From positions 177,274 to 241,273 of the forward strand of contig NZ_RJLM01000007.1 of NCBI RefSeq assembly GCF_004104355.1: a stretch of DNA of 64,000 bases, in the 5' to 3' direction. This document shows positions 10,074-19,230 of this stretch, in pieces. A program made the translations under genes and the position numbers. Under the pieces are notes generated by a model. It was not told the DNA's origin. It saw only the letters and a list, made by a program, of their open reading frames with translations, and ran no database searches. This stretch comes from Photobacterium chitinilyticum (lineage in GTDB: Bacteria; Pseudomonadota; Gammaproteobacteria; Enterobacterales; Vibrionaceae). How positions within the stretch are numbered: the first letter of the stretch is position 1; each line of letters starts with the position of its first letter.

Positions 10074-10449
10074 CTCTTCTATCCGTTAAAATACTACAAA
10101 TAAAAAACAATCAGACTGACGTTACCCTTCCGCTCTTTGGCGTTTGTTATAATCGTCTTGTTGCAGTGCCTGATCGAGATCACGTAGCATACACATCAAT
10201 GTGATCTTTATCGACACTTGAAAGTGATAATAACCACTTTGGGGAACGACCAATTGTTCATCTTGTGATGTTTGTCTATATCTTAAGGTTTACGGTGCAC
10301 TGCAATATATTGTGATTCATTCATGTTCACAGTGCATGTGATTACTTTAGACTATGCGACTAGTTACATTACGTCTCATTATTGAGTCACTGTAATAAAA
10401 AAAATGTCAAATAACACCGGAACAGAATTGGAGTGCCGGTTTGATAAAG
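10074..10449. promoter_or_regulatory. Long aphA upstream region with candidate regulator sites
   Basis: No gene is visible in these 376 bp. Candidate elements: a CRP-like 22-mer at 10198-10219, whose left half AATGTGATCT is perfect but whose right half is poor; an AAAGTG/CACTTT dyad at 10221-10240; and a TTATTGA...TAATAA dyad at 10379-10398 that resembles LuxR/HapR half sites. AphA genes are known to be repressed by LuxR/HapR in vibrios. The specific sites here are guesses from pattern. Confidence 0.35.
10379..10398. promoter_or_regulatory. Possible LuxR/HapR-type operator upstream of aphA
   Basis: TTATTGAGTCACTGTAATAA is an imperfect dyad with TTATTGA on the left and GTAATAA on the right. 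LuxR-family sites in vibrios have TTATTGA/TCAATAA half sites. It is about 306 bp ahead of the aphA start, farther than known functional sites. Confidence 0.25.
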
Positions 10450-10478
10450 AAAAAGGCCTCCGCGAGGAAGGCCTTTGA
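10450..10478 (-). terminator. Intrinsic terminator of ppc
   Basis: On the minus strand AAAGGCCT and AGGCCTTT arms close a hairpin followed by TTTTTCTTT. It sits about 30 bp beyond the ppc stop. Confidence 0.82.
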
Positions 10479-10506
10479 ATAGGGTAAGAACTAGGATGCT
10501 GGCGGG

Positions 10507-13137
10507 TTAGCCGGTGTTTCGCATGCCTGTCGCAATACCGGCGATTGTAACCATCAATGCCTCTTCTAGCATCGGCGACGGTTCTTTTTGCTGGCGGGTA
10601 CGGTAGAGCAACTCGGCCTGCAGCATGTTGAGTGGCTCAACATAGATATTGCGCAGACGAATAGCTTCAGCGCCCCACGGGTCTTGCTCCATCAGGTGCG
10701 CACTGTTCTCGACATTCAGGACAGCCTTGATATCTTTCTGGAGCTGATCACGTAGTCGCTGTCCCATTGGCCATAGTGATGGCTCGGTCAGGCGCTGATC
10801 ATAGTACTCGGCAATACCGACATTGGTTTTGGTATAAACCATTTCCAGCATACCAAGGCGGGTTGAGAAGAATGGCCACTCACGACACATATCTTCCAGT
10901 TGCTGGGCATGGCCTTTATCAATCGAGTACTGGATTGCCTCGCCGGCACCCAGCCAGGCTGGCAATAGCAGACGGTTCTGGCTCCAGGCAAAAATCCATG
11001 GAATTGCACGCAGGCTTTCAACGCCACCTTTAGGGTTACGCTTGGCCGGACGTGAGCCCAGAGGCAGTTTGCCTAGCTCCAGCTCTGGTGTTGCCGCACG
11101 GAAATACGGTACGAACTCTTCGTTGCCTTGTACTACGTCACGGTAGGCTTCACAGGAAACTTCAGACAGAACATCCATCAACTCACGCCAGTCTTGCTTC
11201 GGTGCCGGTGGTGGCAGCAGGTTGGCCTCCAGAATGGCACTGGCATACAGACTCAGGCTATTGACGGCCACTTCCGGTAGGCCAAGCTTGAAGCGGATCA
11301 TCTCGCCCTGCTCGGTAACCCGCAAGCCGCCTTTTAGGCTACGCGGTGGCTGGGAGAGTAGCGCGGCATGAGCCGGTGCGCCCCCGCGGCCGATAGAACC
11401 GCCGCGGCCATGGAACAGGGTCAGCTCCACTCCGGCGTCTTCACAGACATCGACCAATGCTTCCATTGCCCGGTACTGGGCCCAGCCAGCAGCCATGACA
11501 CCGGCATCTTTGGCTGAGTCGGAGTAGCCAATCATCACCATCTGGTAGTTCTGGATAAAGCCACGGTACCAGTCGATACTCATTAGTTGCTTGATCACCG
11601 ACTCGGAGTTGTTGAGATCCTCCAAGGTTTCAAACAGCGGGCAGACATCCATTCTGAACGGGCAGCCGGCTTCTTTGAGTAATAGATGGACGGCGAGAAC
11701 ATCAGAGGCGGTACGTGCCATGGAAATGACATAGGCACCTAATGCTTCTCGTGGCTGTTCGGCAATGGCCTTGCAGGTTTCAATGACTTCCTGAACATCT
11801 GCAGACGGTTGCCAGTCGCGAGGCAGGAGCGGGCGTTTCGAGGCAAGCTCGCGAACCAAGAAAGCCACTTTGTCCTGCTCACTCCACTGTTCATAATCGC
11901 CGATCCCCAGGTGGCGGGTCAGTTCGGAAATGACATCCGAATGGCGGGTACTTTCCTGGCGAATATCCAGGCGTACCAGGTGGACGCCGAAACATTTGAT
12001 GCGACGGAGGACATCCAGCAGCAGGCCGTCGGCAATGATCCCCATATCGCACTCATGCAGCGACTGGTAGCAGGCGTATAGTGGGTCCCAAAGCTGGTCG
12101 ATATGGTCGATGATGCCGAAGTTCGGGACACTCAGTCCTTTGATCTTGGCATCCAGTACATCACGGGTATTGGTCAGCTTGGCGCGCAGATCCTTGAGGA
12201 TAGCGCGATACGGTTCGTGTTCGTCCCCGGCCAGTTCGCGTACCTGATCATTGCATTTGACCATCGACAGTTCGCTAACCAGCTCCTGGATATCGGTCAG
12301 ATACAGATCTGCTGCTTTCCAGCGTGACAGTAGCAAGACTTCCCGGGTGATGTTCGAGGTAACGAACGGGTTTCCATCGCGGTCGCCGCCCATCCAGGAA
12401 GAGAACTTAACCGGAGAGGCATCGATTGGCAGGCCTTCCCCAAGGTGGGTTGTCAGCTTTTCGTCGAATTGACGCAGGAATTCCGGTACCGCCTGCCACA
12501 GGGAATTCTCGACAACGGCATAGCCCCACTTGGCTTCGTCCAGCGGCGTTGGGCGCTGCTGGCGGATCACATCAGAGTGCCATGCCTGGGCGATGAGCTG
12601 CTCAAGGCGCTGCTCGACGCGCTGGCGTTCGCTGGGTGACAGCTCGCTCAGCTCAAGCTTTGACAGGCACTTGTTGATTTGCACCAGCTTGTGGATCATG
12701 GTCCGGCGGGCAATTTCCGTCGGGTGCGCCGTCAGTACCAGCTCAATGTTCAAATCGCGTACGGCCTGAATTGAATCAAACTGACTGATATCACTGTTGT
12801 TTAATTTGCCAAACAGGGTATCGATAGAGTCCGGGCTGCAGATATGCTCTTCGCAGTGGCGGGACACTGTGTGGTACTGCTCGGCAATATTGGTCAAGTT
12901 AAGGAACTGGCTAAAGGCACGAGCTACAGGAAGTAGCTGATCATCTGGCAGGTTTTGCAACTCATCGATCAGCTTCTCACGATCATCCTGATTTCCTGCA
13001 CGGGCAGATTTAGATAACTTACGTACGGTCTCCACTTTGTCTAGCAGGGGCTCGCCATGCGCATCTTTAATGGTATTACCCAGCAGGTGGCCGAGCATAC
13101 TGACGTTGCTTCTTAACGCGCTGTACTTTTCGTTCAT
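10507..13137 (-). CDS. ppc: Phosphoenolpyruvate carboxylase
   Basis: Carboxylates PEP to oxaloacetate, refilling the TCA cycle. From ATG 13137 ([16 protein letters not shown], with GAGATGG upstream) the protein is 876 aa, like the 883-aa E. coli enzyme; a TTG 33 bp further upstream is possible but less likely. Catalytic signatures are visible: [13 protein letters not shown] (His near residue 137) and [12 protein letters not shown] (near 574), and the conserved C-terminus MRNTG. It stands between aphA and the arginine operon, which matches V. cholerae except that argE is missing from between ppc and argC. Confidence 0.97.
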   Translation of the reverse strand: MNEKYSALRSNVSMLGHLLGNTIKDAHGEPLLDKVETVRKLSKSARAGNQDDREKLIDELQNLPDDQLLPVARAFSQFLNLTNIAEQYHTVSRHCEEHICSPDSIDTLFGKLNNSDISQFDSIQAVRDLNIELVLTAHPTEIARRTMIHKLVQINKCLSKLELSELSPSERQRVEQRLEQLIAQAWHSDVIRQQRPTPLDEAKWGYAVVENSLWQAVPEFLRQFDEKLTTHLGEGLPIDASPVKFSSWMGGDRDGNPFVTSNITREVLLLSRWKAADLYLTDIQELVSELSMVKCNDQVRELAGDEHEPYRAILKDLRAKLTNTRDVLDAKIKGLSVPNFGIIDHIDQLWDPLYACYQSLHECDMGIIADGLLLDVLRRIKCFGVHLVRLDIRQESTRHSDVISELTRHLGIGDYEQWSEQDKVAFLVRELASKRPLLPRDWQPSADVQEVIETCKAIAEQPREALGAYVISMARTASDVLAVHLLLKEAGCPFRMDVCPLFETLEDLNNSESVIKQLMSIDWYRGFIQNYQMVMIGYSDSAKDAGVMAAGWAQYRAMEALVDVCEDAGVELTLFHGRGGSIGRGGAPAHAALLSQPPRSLKGGLRVTEQGEMIRFKLGLPEVAVNSLSLYASAILEANLLPPPAPKQDWRELMDVLSEVSCEAYRDVVQGNEEFVPYFRAATPELELGKLPLGSRPAKRNPKGGVESLRAIPWIFAWSQNRLLLPAWLGAGEAIQYSIDKGHAQQLEDMCREWPFFSTRLGMLEMVYTKTNVGIAEYYDQRLTEPSLWPMGQRLRDQLQKDIKAVLNVENSAHLMEQDPWGAEAIRLRNIYVEPLNMLQAELLYRTRQQKEPSPMLEEALMVTIAGIATGMRNTG

Positions 13138-13496
13138 ATCGTATCCATCTCGTAATTTTGTTACATCCAATTCGCTATTGCGTTAGTGACAATCTATCCG
13201 TGATCCCACTTTCAGGTCAACTTTGATTACATTTAGCCGCAATAAATTGAAGCTACATTGATATTTGTCATGATATGAAATCCAGCTTGTAACAAATTTT
13301 CGTAAAAATGAGTCATAAGACACGCATTTAGTGTGCTCTTTGTGCATAGCGCTATAACTTTCATCAAAAATGGCGTGGTAGATCAAGTTTATTATGCGTT
13401 GTATTGCTTTTTGTGGGAGAGCAGTACGTTTCTTTTCCTTTTATCGTAAGTCGCAAAAAAACCACCTCGGGTTAGCATTTTTTTTGGTTCCTGCTG
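13138..13496. other. ppc upstream region; no argE
   Basis: This is an AT-rich stretch between the ppc start and the argC promoter. In V. cholerae the divergent argE lies here. No frame with ArgE/DapE signatures or a recognisable remnant is present. It should hold the ppc promoter, which I could not place with confidence. Confidence 0.5.
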
Positions 13497-13525
13497 TTGA
13501 CAGGCCAATGATTAATCGGTAAACA
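13497..13525 (+). promoter_or_regulatory. Candidate argCBGH promoter
   Basis: TTGACA (13497-13502, perfect -35), 17 bp, then TAAACA (13520-13525). The -10 overlaps the first ARG box. Predicted start near 13532 leaves a leader of about 260 nt before argC. Confidence 0.55.
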
Positions 13526-13558
13526 TATAAATGCAAACAAGGTGAATAAAAATTTAAT
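13520..13558. promoter_or_regulatory. Paired ARG boxes (ArgR operator) for argCBGH
   Basis: The 18-bp box at 13541-13558 contains TGAAT-AAAA-ATTTA, matching 9 of 10 core positions of the TGAAT(W)4ATTCA consensus. A weaker box at 13520-13537 (AACAT-ATAA-ATGCA) lies exactly 3 bp upstream, the spacing ArgR hexamers use in E. coli. The pair covers the -10 and the predicted start site, which fits repression. Confidence 0.65.
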
Positions 13559-13636
13559 CGTTCTTCGGCGTTAGTATTGAAGACGAACGTCAGCGAAAAG
13601 AATAGTTAAAGAAGTTGAATGTAGGAAATAATTAAC

Positions 13637-13684
13637 ATGAACCAGGCAAATATTCACAATCTGAATTCCCTCCGACGACGCTAA
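13637..13684 (+). CDS. Putative arginine leader peptide ending in Arg-Arg-Arg
   Basis: A 15-codon ORF, MNQANIHNLNSLRRR, starts at ATG 13637 with AGGA 10 nt upstream and stops at TAA 13682. The last three codons are CGA CGA CGC; CGA is slowly decoded in enterobacteria and vibrios. It lies between the ArgR operator and argC, in the place and form of classical attenuator peptides (compare the His run of HisL). ACCAGGCA inside the ORF (13641-13648) pairs perfectly with TGCCTGGT after it (13693-13700), and that second segment can instead pair with GCACC (13709-13713). What is seen is the ORF and the pairings; translation and a regulatory role are inferred. No symbol is assigned because I know of no named equivalent. 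Confidence 0.6.
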   Translation: MNQANIHNLNSLRRR

Positions 13685-13713
13685 GTCTCATCTGCCTGGT
13701 GCGCTCGTGCACC
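13641..13713 (+). promoter_or_regulatory. Candidate arginine attenuator: mutually exclusive hairpins in the argC leader
   Basis: Helix A pairs 13641-13648 with 13693-13700 (8 bp, perfect). Helix B pairs GGTGC (13698-13702) with GCACC (13709-13713). They share 13698-13700, so only one can form. A small third hairpin GCTG/CAGC (13723-13736) is followed by ATATTTTC, too weak for a confident intrinsic terminator. A ribosome paused on the Arg codons would cover about 13660-13690 and disturb helix A. Whether the output is termination, Rho access or translation is not visible. Confidence 0.45.
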
Positions 13714-13789
13714 CCTTCATCCGCTGTTTCTGCAGCATATTTTCAAATACCAAGTATTAACTACTTAACGCATTAAAACGGAATCACTT

Positions 13790-14803
13790 ATGTTGAACAC
13801 CTATATTATCGGTGCCAGCGGTTATACCGGCGCAGAGCTGGCGAAAATGGTGTACACCCATCCTCATCTTAATCTGGCGGGATTGTATGTTTCGGCAAAC
13901 AGTCTCGATGCCAACAAGCCGCTGAGCGAGTTGCACGGGCAGCTAAAAGGCATTGTGGACTTGCCCCTTACACCGTTGGTGGATCCCGCGGCGGTTGCAG
14001 CTCAGGCAGATATTGTCCTGTTGGCTACCGCCCATGAAGTTAGCCATGATCTGGCCACGATGTTCCTCTCAAAAGGTTGTCAGGTGTTTGATTTATCTGG
14101 CGCATTTCGGGTGAAGGGGGATGATTTCTATTCTCAGTACTATGGTTTTGAACACCAGCACCAACAGTGGCTAGAGAAAGCGGTCTACGGCTTGGCTGAA
14201 TGGAATAGCCAAGCGATTGAGCAGGCTCAGTTGATTGCGGTTCCGGGGTGTTATCCAACGGCTTCGCAGCTGGCGCTTAAGCCGCTGTTGAAATCAGGCC
14301 TTATTGACAAAAATCAGTGGCCAGTGATTAACGCGGTCAGCGGTGTTTCCGGGGCCGGGCGCAAAGCATCTATGGTCAATAGCTTTTGTGAAGTGAGCCT
14401 TCAGGCCTACGGCGTCTTCGGACATCGCCACCAGCCTGAGATTGCGACTCACCTTGATTGTGACGTGATTTTCACTCCGCACCTTGGCAACTTTAAGCGT
14501 GGAATTCTGGCGACAATTACTGCGAAGCTAGCCCCCGGAGCTGATGCCGAAAAAGTGGCCGCCGCCATGCAGAAAGCCTATCAGAGCCAAGCTGGGCAGC
14601 ATGCTGTCAGGCTGCTGGGCGAGCAAACGGCAAGTATCCAGAATGTTGTTAATACTTGCTTCTGTGATATTGGCTGGAAGGTTCAGGGGCAACACATTAT
14701 TTTAACATCGGCAATTGATAATTTATTGAAAGGTGCCTCGTCCCAAGCGATGCAGTGCATAAATATTCGGAATAACTATCCGCAGTTAACGGCGTTGGTT
14801 TAG
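13790..14803 (+). CDS. argC: N-acetyl-gamma-glutamyl-phosphate reductase
   Basis: Third step of arginine synthesis: NADPH-dependent reduction of N-acetylglutamyl phosphate to the semialdehyde. The 337-aa product has the Rossmann start [14 protein letters not shown] and the catalytic Cys154 in AVPGCYPTA, followed by [11 protein letters not shown] and the FGHRHQPEI segment with its conserved His. It is the first gene of argC-argB-argG-argH, 11 bp before argB, and lies downstream of the ARG boxes and the RRR leader ORF. The ribosome site (ACGGAATCACTT) is modest. Confidence 0.97.
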   Translation: MLNTYIIGASGYTGAELAKMVYTHPHLNLAGLYVSANSLDANKPLSELHGQLKGIVDLPLTPLVDPAAVAAQADIVLLATAHEVSHDLATMFLSKGCQVFDLSGAFRVKGDDFYSQYYGFEHQHQQWLEKAVYGLAEWNSQAIEQAQLIAVPGCYPTASQLALKPLLKSGLIDKNQWPVINAVSGVSGAGRKASMVNSFCEVSLQAYGVFGHRHQPEIATHLDCDVIFTPHLGNFKRGILATITAKLAPGADAEKVAAAMQKAYQSQAGQHAVRLLGEQTASIQNVVNTCFCDIGWKVQGQHIILTSAIDNLLKGASSQAMQCINIRNNYPQLTALV

Positions 14804-14814
14804 GAGGTATCACC

Positions 14815-15594
14815 ATGAGTCAGGTTCCTTTGGTTATTAAGTTAGGTGGTGCTGTGCTGTCGTGCACTGACACGCTGGAAAAATTGTTCAATGCGATCAG
14901 TCATTATCAGGAAAAGGCACAACGTCCACTGCTGCTGGTACACGGTGGCGGTTATCTGGTTGATGAGCTGATGGAAAAACTACAGCACGAAACGGTTAAA
15001 AAAGAAGGCCTGCGAGTCACGCCGAAAGAACATATCCCATTTATTGCCGGGGCACTGGCTGGTACCGCAAACAAAGTGTTGCAAGGGCAGGCGATCAAAT
15101 CAGGGGTTGCCGCTGTGGGCCTGAGCTTGGCCGACGGTGGTTTGTGTCAGATCACCGAGCTGGATCCGGAGCTGGGCTCAGTGGGTAAAGCCGCGCCGGG
15201 GAATAGCGACCTGGTGAAGCTGATTATGGCATCAGGCTATTTACCGATTGTGAGTTCGATTGGCCTTGATGCCGATGGCGAATTGATGAATGTCAATGCG
15301 GATCAGGCCGCGGTTGCCGTCGCGGCGGCACTGAATGCCGAGCTGGTTCTGCTGTCGGATGTCAGTGGCGTTCTGGATGGTAAAGGGCATCTGATTGCCA
15401 GCTTAACCGAGAGCGAAGCGGAAGCATTGATCACCCAGGCGGTGATCACCGATGGCATGGTCGTCAAGGTGCGTGCAGCCTTCGAGGCTGCGAAAGCCTT
15501 GGGACGGCCGATTGAGATTGCGACCTGGCGCTACCCGGACAAGCTGGAAGCTCTGTTCGATGGCCAGAGTATCGGTACCAAGTTCTCGGCATAA
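14815..15594 (+). CDS. argB: Acetylglutamate kinase
   Basis: Phosphorylates N-acetylglutamate, the second step of arginine synthesis. The 259-aa length is that of the short, arginine-insensitive enterobacterial type, without the N-terminal helix of regulated enzymes. Motifs: [10 protein letters not shown] at the start (Lys of the nucleotide site), [12 protein letters not shown] around residue 43, and the [12 protein letters not shown] and [11 protein letters not shown] stretches. GGAGGT precedes the ATG. It is cotranscribed with argC. Confidence 0.97.
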   Translation: MSQVPLVIKLGGAVLSCTDTLEKLFNAISHYQEKAQRPLLLVHGGGYLVDELMEKLQHETVKKEGLRVTPKEHIPFIAGALAGTANKVLQGQAIKSGVAAVGLSLADGGLCQITELDPELGSVGKAAPGNSDLVKLIMASGYLPIVSSIGLDADGELMNVNADQAAVAVAAALNAELVLLSDVSGVLDGKGHLIASLTESEAEALITQAVITDGMVVKVRAAFEAAKALGRPIEIATWRYPDKLEALFDGQSIGTKFSA

Positions 15595-15644
15595 ACCGGG
15601 CGAAAACAGAATTTATTAAACTAGAACACCTATTATTTTAAAAC

Positions 15645-15672
15645 GCCTGAGCGGTATGACCGTCGAGCAGGC
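15645..15672 (+). repeat. Intra-operon hairpin between argB and argG
   Basis: GCCTG...CAGGC encloses CGGT-ATG-ACCG, giving a two-part stem without a following T run. It lies in the 93-bp argB-argG gap and may affect mRNA processing. Function unknown. Confidence 0.5.
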
Positions 15673-15687
15673 AATCAGGAGAGCATT

Positions 15688-16902
15688 ATGAGTAAGGTAA
15701 CTAAAGTTGTATTGGCCTATTCCGGCGGTCTGGATACATCAGCGATCATTCCATGGCTGAAAGAAAACTATGACTGTGAGGTTGTAGCATTTGTTGCCGA
15801 TGTTGGCCAGGGCGAGGCGGAGCTGGAAGGAATAGAAGAGAAAGCACTGGCTTCCGGTGCTTCATCTTGCTACATCGCCGATCTCAAAGACGAAATGGTC
15901 GCCGACTATATCTACCCTAGCTTGAAGACGGGTGCTGTCTACGAAGGCAAATACCTGCTGGGTACTTCGATGGCGCGTCCGATTATTGCCAAGGCGCAGG
16001 TTGAGTGCGCGCTGGAAGTTGGCGCCGATGCGGTCTGTCACGGTTGTACCGGTAAAGGCAATGACCAGGTACGTTTCGAGAGTGCCTATGCAGCATTGGC
16101 TCCTCAGCTGACAGTGATTGCACCTTGGCGTGAATGGGATCTGCGTAGCCGGGAAGCGCTACTGGATTACCTTGCCGATCGTGATATTCCATGTACGGCA
16201 TCGTTGGAAAAAATCTACTCGCGTGATGCCAATGCCTGGCATATTTCTACCGAGGGCGGGGTATTGGAAGATACCTGGAACCAGCCAAACGACCTGTGCT
16301 GGGTATGGACCAAGGATCCTGAAGATGCACCAGAAAAATCCGAAACGGTCTCTATTCTGATTGAAAAAGGCGAAATCATCGCCGTTGATGGTGAAACAAT
16401 GTCACCGCTTAAGGTGCTGACTTACCTGAATGATAAGGGTGCCGAGCACGGTGTCGGCCGGATTGATATTGTCGAGAACCGTCTGGTTGGGATGAAGTCC
16501 CGTGGCTGTTACGAAACTCCGGGCGGCACAATCATGAACGAGGCCCTGCGTGCCGTCGAGCAGCTGGTTCTTGATAAGGAATCGTTTGAGTTCCGTGAGT
16601 CAGTTGGCCTGAAAGCCTCGCACCTAATCTATGACGGCCGTTGGTTCACCCCTCTTTGTAAGTCATTGCTGGCTGCAGCCGATGAACTTGCCCAGGATGT
16701 GAGCGGTGAAGTTGTGGTGAAGCTGTATAAAGGTCAAGCTACTGTGGTTCAGAAGCGTTCGCTAAACAGCCTGTACTCGGAAGAATTTGCAACCTTTGGT
16801 GAAGATGAGGTTTACGACCACAGCCATGCCGAAGGCTTTATCCGCCTGTACTCGCTAGCAAGCCGTATTCGTGCGTTAAACGAACAAAAGAAAAATAAAT
16901 AA
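15688..16902 (+). CDS. argG: Argininosuccinate synthase
   Basis: ATP-dependent ligation of citrulline and aspartate. The 404-aa product has the PP-loop [10 protein letters not shown] (10-19), TSMARP and [14 protein letters not shown], and belongs to the type I (about 400 aa) class rather than the longer E. coli type. The start [14 protein letters not shown] is preceded by AGGAGAG. It is in the arginine operon, between argB and argH. Confidence 0.97.
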   Translation: MSKVTKVVLAYSGGLDTSAIIPWLKENYDCEVVAFVADVGQGEAELEGIEEKALASGASSCYIADLKDEMVADYIYPSLKTGAVYEGKYLLGTSMARPIIAKAQVECALEVGADAVCHGCTGKGNDQVRFESAYAALAPQLTVIAPWREWDLRSREALLDYLADRDIPCTASLEKIYSRDANAWHISTEGGVLEDTWNQPNDLCWVWTKDPEDAPEKSETVSILIEKGEIIAVDGETMSPLKVLTYLNDKGAEHGVGRIDIVENRLVGMKSRGCYETPGGTIMNEALRAVEQLVLDKESFEFRESVGLKASHLIYDGRWFTPLCKSLLAAADELAQDVSGEVVVKLYKGQATVVQKRSLNSLYSEEFATFGEDEVYDHSHAEGFIRLYSLASRIRALNEQKKNK

Positions 16903-16948
16903 TCCAAAGCAATGAGCAAGTCGAGTAGCGAAGCATAGGAGAAGTACC

Positions 16949-18826
16949 ATGGCACTATGGGGCGGACGTTTTAGTCAGGCAGCTGACACACGGTTTAAGC
17001 AGTTCAACGATTCACTACGTTTTGATTACCGTTTGGCGGAGCAAGACATCGTTGGTTCTATTGCATGGTCAAAGGCACTGCGTCAGGTTAATGTCCTGAC
17101 GGATGAAGAGCAGCAGAGGCTCGAACTGGCACTGAACGAGCTCAAACTGGCGGTGATGGAAGATCCGGAGCAGATTTTACGTTCTGATGCCGAGGACATT
17201 CACAGCTGGGTTGAACAGCAGTTGATCAGCAAAGTGGGTGATCTGGGCAAGAAGCTGCATACCGGCCGTTCTCGTAACGACCAGGTGGCTACGGATCTGA
17301 AGCTGTGGTGTCGCCAGCAGGGCCAGCAGTTATTGCTGATGCTGGATAAGCTGCAGAACCAGCTGGTTTCGGTCGCTCGTGATCATCAGGGAACGGTATT
17401 GCCTGGTTATACCCACCTGCAGCGTGCCCAGCCGGTGACTTTTGCCCACTGGTGCCTGGCCTATGTGGAAATGTTCGAACGTGACCATTCACGTTTGCAT
17501 GATGCGCTTAATCGTCTTGATACCTGTCCTTTGGGGTCGGGCGCACTGGCCGGTACAGCCTATCCGATTGATCGCGAGGAGCTGGCCCATAGCCTGGGCT
17601 TTCACCGGGCAACCCGGAACAGCCTCGACTCGGTGTCGGATCGCGACCACGTGATGGAACTGTTGTCGACGGCCTCGATTTCGATGCTGCACCTGTCACG
17701 GATGGCGGAAGATTTAATCTTCTATAACTCCGGTGAATCGAACTTTATCGAATTGGCCGATACCGTGACATCGGGCTCGTCCCTGATGCCACAGAAGAAA
17801 AATCCGGATGCCCTGGAGTTGATCCGGGGCAAGTGTGGCCGGGTATACGGAGCCATGGCCGGTATGATGATGACGGTGAAGGCGTTGCCGCTGGCCTACA
17901 ACAAAGACATGCAGGAAGACAAGGAAGGCTTGTTTGATGCTCTTGATAGCTGGCATGACTGTATGGAAATGGCTGCACTTTGTTTTGACGGCATCAAGGT
18001 CAACAAAGAGCGTACCCTTGAGGCGGCGATGCAGGGTTATTCGAATGCGACCGAGCTGGCCGATTATCTGGTTGCCAAAGGTATCCCGTTCCGTGAAGCG
18101 CACCATATCGTTGGGGTTGCCGTGGTTGCCGCCATTGCCAAGGGGTGTGCACTGGAAGAGCTGTCATTGGCCGAAATGAAAGCGTTCTCCGAGGTCATTG
18201 AGGAGGATGTGTATCCGATCCTGACTATCGACTCATGCCTTGATAAGCGTTGCGCCCTCGGCGGTGTCGCGCCGAATCAAGTGGATTATGCCATTGGTCA
18301 GGTTGAGAAGCGCCTTGAGAAACGTTACTCGCCGGGTGTGAAGGTACGGGGAGCTCGTCTGACTGATCTTGATGCAATCGAAGGTATGGTTGTCTACTGG
18401 GCTGGGCTGGGCGAGAATCTGCCGCGGATGCGCAATGAACTGGTGCGTGATATTGGCTCGTTTGCCGTGGCTGAGCACCATGGCACAGTGACGGGATGTG
18501 CGTCGTTGTATGTCTACGACTCCGGACTGGCAGAAATTCGCTCGCTGGGTGTCGAGGCCGGCTGGCAACAACAGGGTCAGGGGAAAGCGATTGTCGATCA
18601 CTTGATTGAGAAAGCCGGCCAGATGGCGATCAAGACGGTCTTTGTGCTGACACGTGTACCTGAATTCTTTATGAAGCAAGGCTTTATCCCGACATCAAAG
18701 TCGCTGTTACCGGAAAAGGTAATGAAAGACTGTGACCGTTGCCCCCGCCAGCATGCCTGTGACGAAGTTGCTCTGGAAGTTCGTCTGGATCAGGAGCAGG
18801 CAATTCCGACAGTGAATGTGGCATAG
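16949..18826 (+). CDS. argH: ArgH(A): argininosuccinate lyase fused to an N-acetyltransferase (acetylglutamate synthase) domain
   Basis: Bifunctional protein of 625 aa. Residues 1 to about 455 are argininosuccinate lyase ([20 protein letters not shown]; signature [12 protein letters not shown] near 275-286), which releases arginine and fumarate. From about 463 ([17 protein letters not shown]) a GNAT domain follows, with the acetyl-CoA loop [18 protein letters not shown] and the tail [17 protein letters not shown]. This ArgH(A) fusion is known in Moritella, Vibrio and relatives, where the tail supplies N-acetylglutamate, the first step of the same pathway. So one operon encodes the first and last steps. 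A bidirectional terminator follows. Confidence 0.95.
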   Translation: MALWGGRFSQAADTRFKQFNDSLRFDYRLAEQDIVGSIAWSKALRQVNVLTDEEQQRLELALNELKLAVMEDPEQILRSDAEDIHSWVEQQLISKVGDLGKKLHTGRSRNDQVATDLKLWCRQQGQQLLLMLDKLQNQLVSVARDHQGTVLPGYTHLQRAQPVTFAHWCLAYVEMFERDHSRLHDALNRLDTCPLGSGALAGTAYPIDREELAHSLGFHRATRNSLDSVSDRDHVMELLSTASISMLHLSRMAEDLIFYNSGESNFIELADTVTSGSSLMPQKKNPDALELIRGKCGRVYGAMAGMMMTVKALPLAYNKDMQEDKEGLFDALDSWHDCMEMAALCFDGIKVNKERTLEAAMQGYSNATELADYLVAKGIPFREAHHIVGVAVVAAIAKGCALEELSLAEMKAFSEVIEEDVYPILTIDSCLDKRCALGGVAPNQVDYAIGQVEKRLEKRYSPGVKVRGARLTDLDAIEGMVVYWAGLGENLPRMRNELVRDIGSFAVAEHHGTVTGCASLYVYDSGLAEIRSLGVEAGWQQQGQGKAIVDHLIEKAGQMAIKTVFVLTRVPEFFMKQGFIPTSKSLLPEKVMKDCDRCPRQHACDEVALEVRLDQEQAIPTVNVA

Positions 18827-18862
18827 CAACCAGTACGCTATTTAGTACTTTATTCAAATGAC

Positions 18863-18906
18863 AAAAATCCGGCCCTAGGTATCAATCCTAGCGGCCGGAT
18901 TTTTTT
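18863..18906. terminator. Bidirectional terminator after argH
   Basis: A long stem pairs AAAATCCGGCC with GGCCGGATTTT and continues with CTAGG/CCTAG. T runs follow on both strands, serving argH and the small gene arriving from the right; the hairpin overlaps the 3' end of that gene. Confidence 0.88.
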
Positions 18907-19133
18907 AGCCATAACACCAAGGCGACAACCCAGTGGGCGAGCAGCAACAGGCTGAATGCGGTGGCGGCAAAAAGAAGGGTGATGGACTCCACCACGGTGG
19001 GCGTGGGCAAGTAGAAGTAATACCAGGCTCCCCAGCAGATCACGCTCAGTAATGATAGCTGAGCCATACACTGGCGACACCGACCGAGTTTTTGCTTGAA
19101 TGCTTGTGCCGTGCGGCAGTTTCGACAACCCAT
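18888..19133 (-). CDS. DUF3624-like small membrane protein with an N-terminal zinc-ribbon-like Cys motif
   Basis: The 81-aa product has Cys3, Cys6, Cys19 and Cys22 in two CxxC pairs (MGCRNC, GRCRQC), then two hydrophobic segments at about 24-43 and 51-75. It resembles the vibrio DUF3624 family, which I recall from the same position next to argH in V. cholerae. The function is not known. The Cys pairs suggest metal binding on the cytoplasmic side of a two-helix membrane anchor. Its stop lies inside the argH terminator. Confidence 0.75.
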   Translation of the reverse strand: MGCRNCRTAQAFKQKLGRCRQCMAQLSLLSVICWGAWYYFYLPTPTVVESITLLFAATAFSLLLLAHWVVALVLWLKKSGR

Positions 19134-19174
19134 GACGTCATCCGAATCGCTTGAGGTGGGTAAGATTGTACACG

Positions 19175-19198
19175 AAAAAAGCCCTCCGGATGGAGGGC
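19175..19198 (-). terminator. Terminator of the Lpd-like gene
   Basis: On the minus strand GCCCTCC and GGAGGGC arms with a 4-nt loop are followed by TTTTTT. About 33 bp past the gene's stop. Confidence 0.88.
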
Positions 19199-19230
19199 GA
19201 ATCGGTAGTGCAGGAGAGTTGTTGCGTTGA

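Noticed and set aside
10293-10342. TGCACTG...CAGTGCA repeat upstream of aphA, considered as an RNA hairpin
   Set aside because: Only 7 bp of pairing with a long 28-nt spacer; too weak to list as an element.
13183-13386. A 67-codon minus-strand frame upstream of ppc, considered as an argE remnant
   Set aside because: It has no metallopeptidase-type motifs or similarity to ArgE, is AT-rich and unsupported by a ribosome site.
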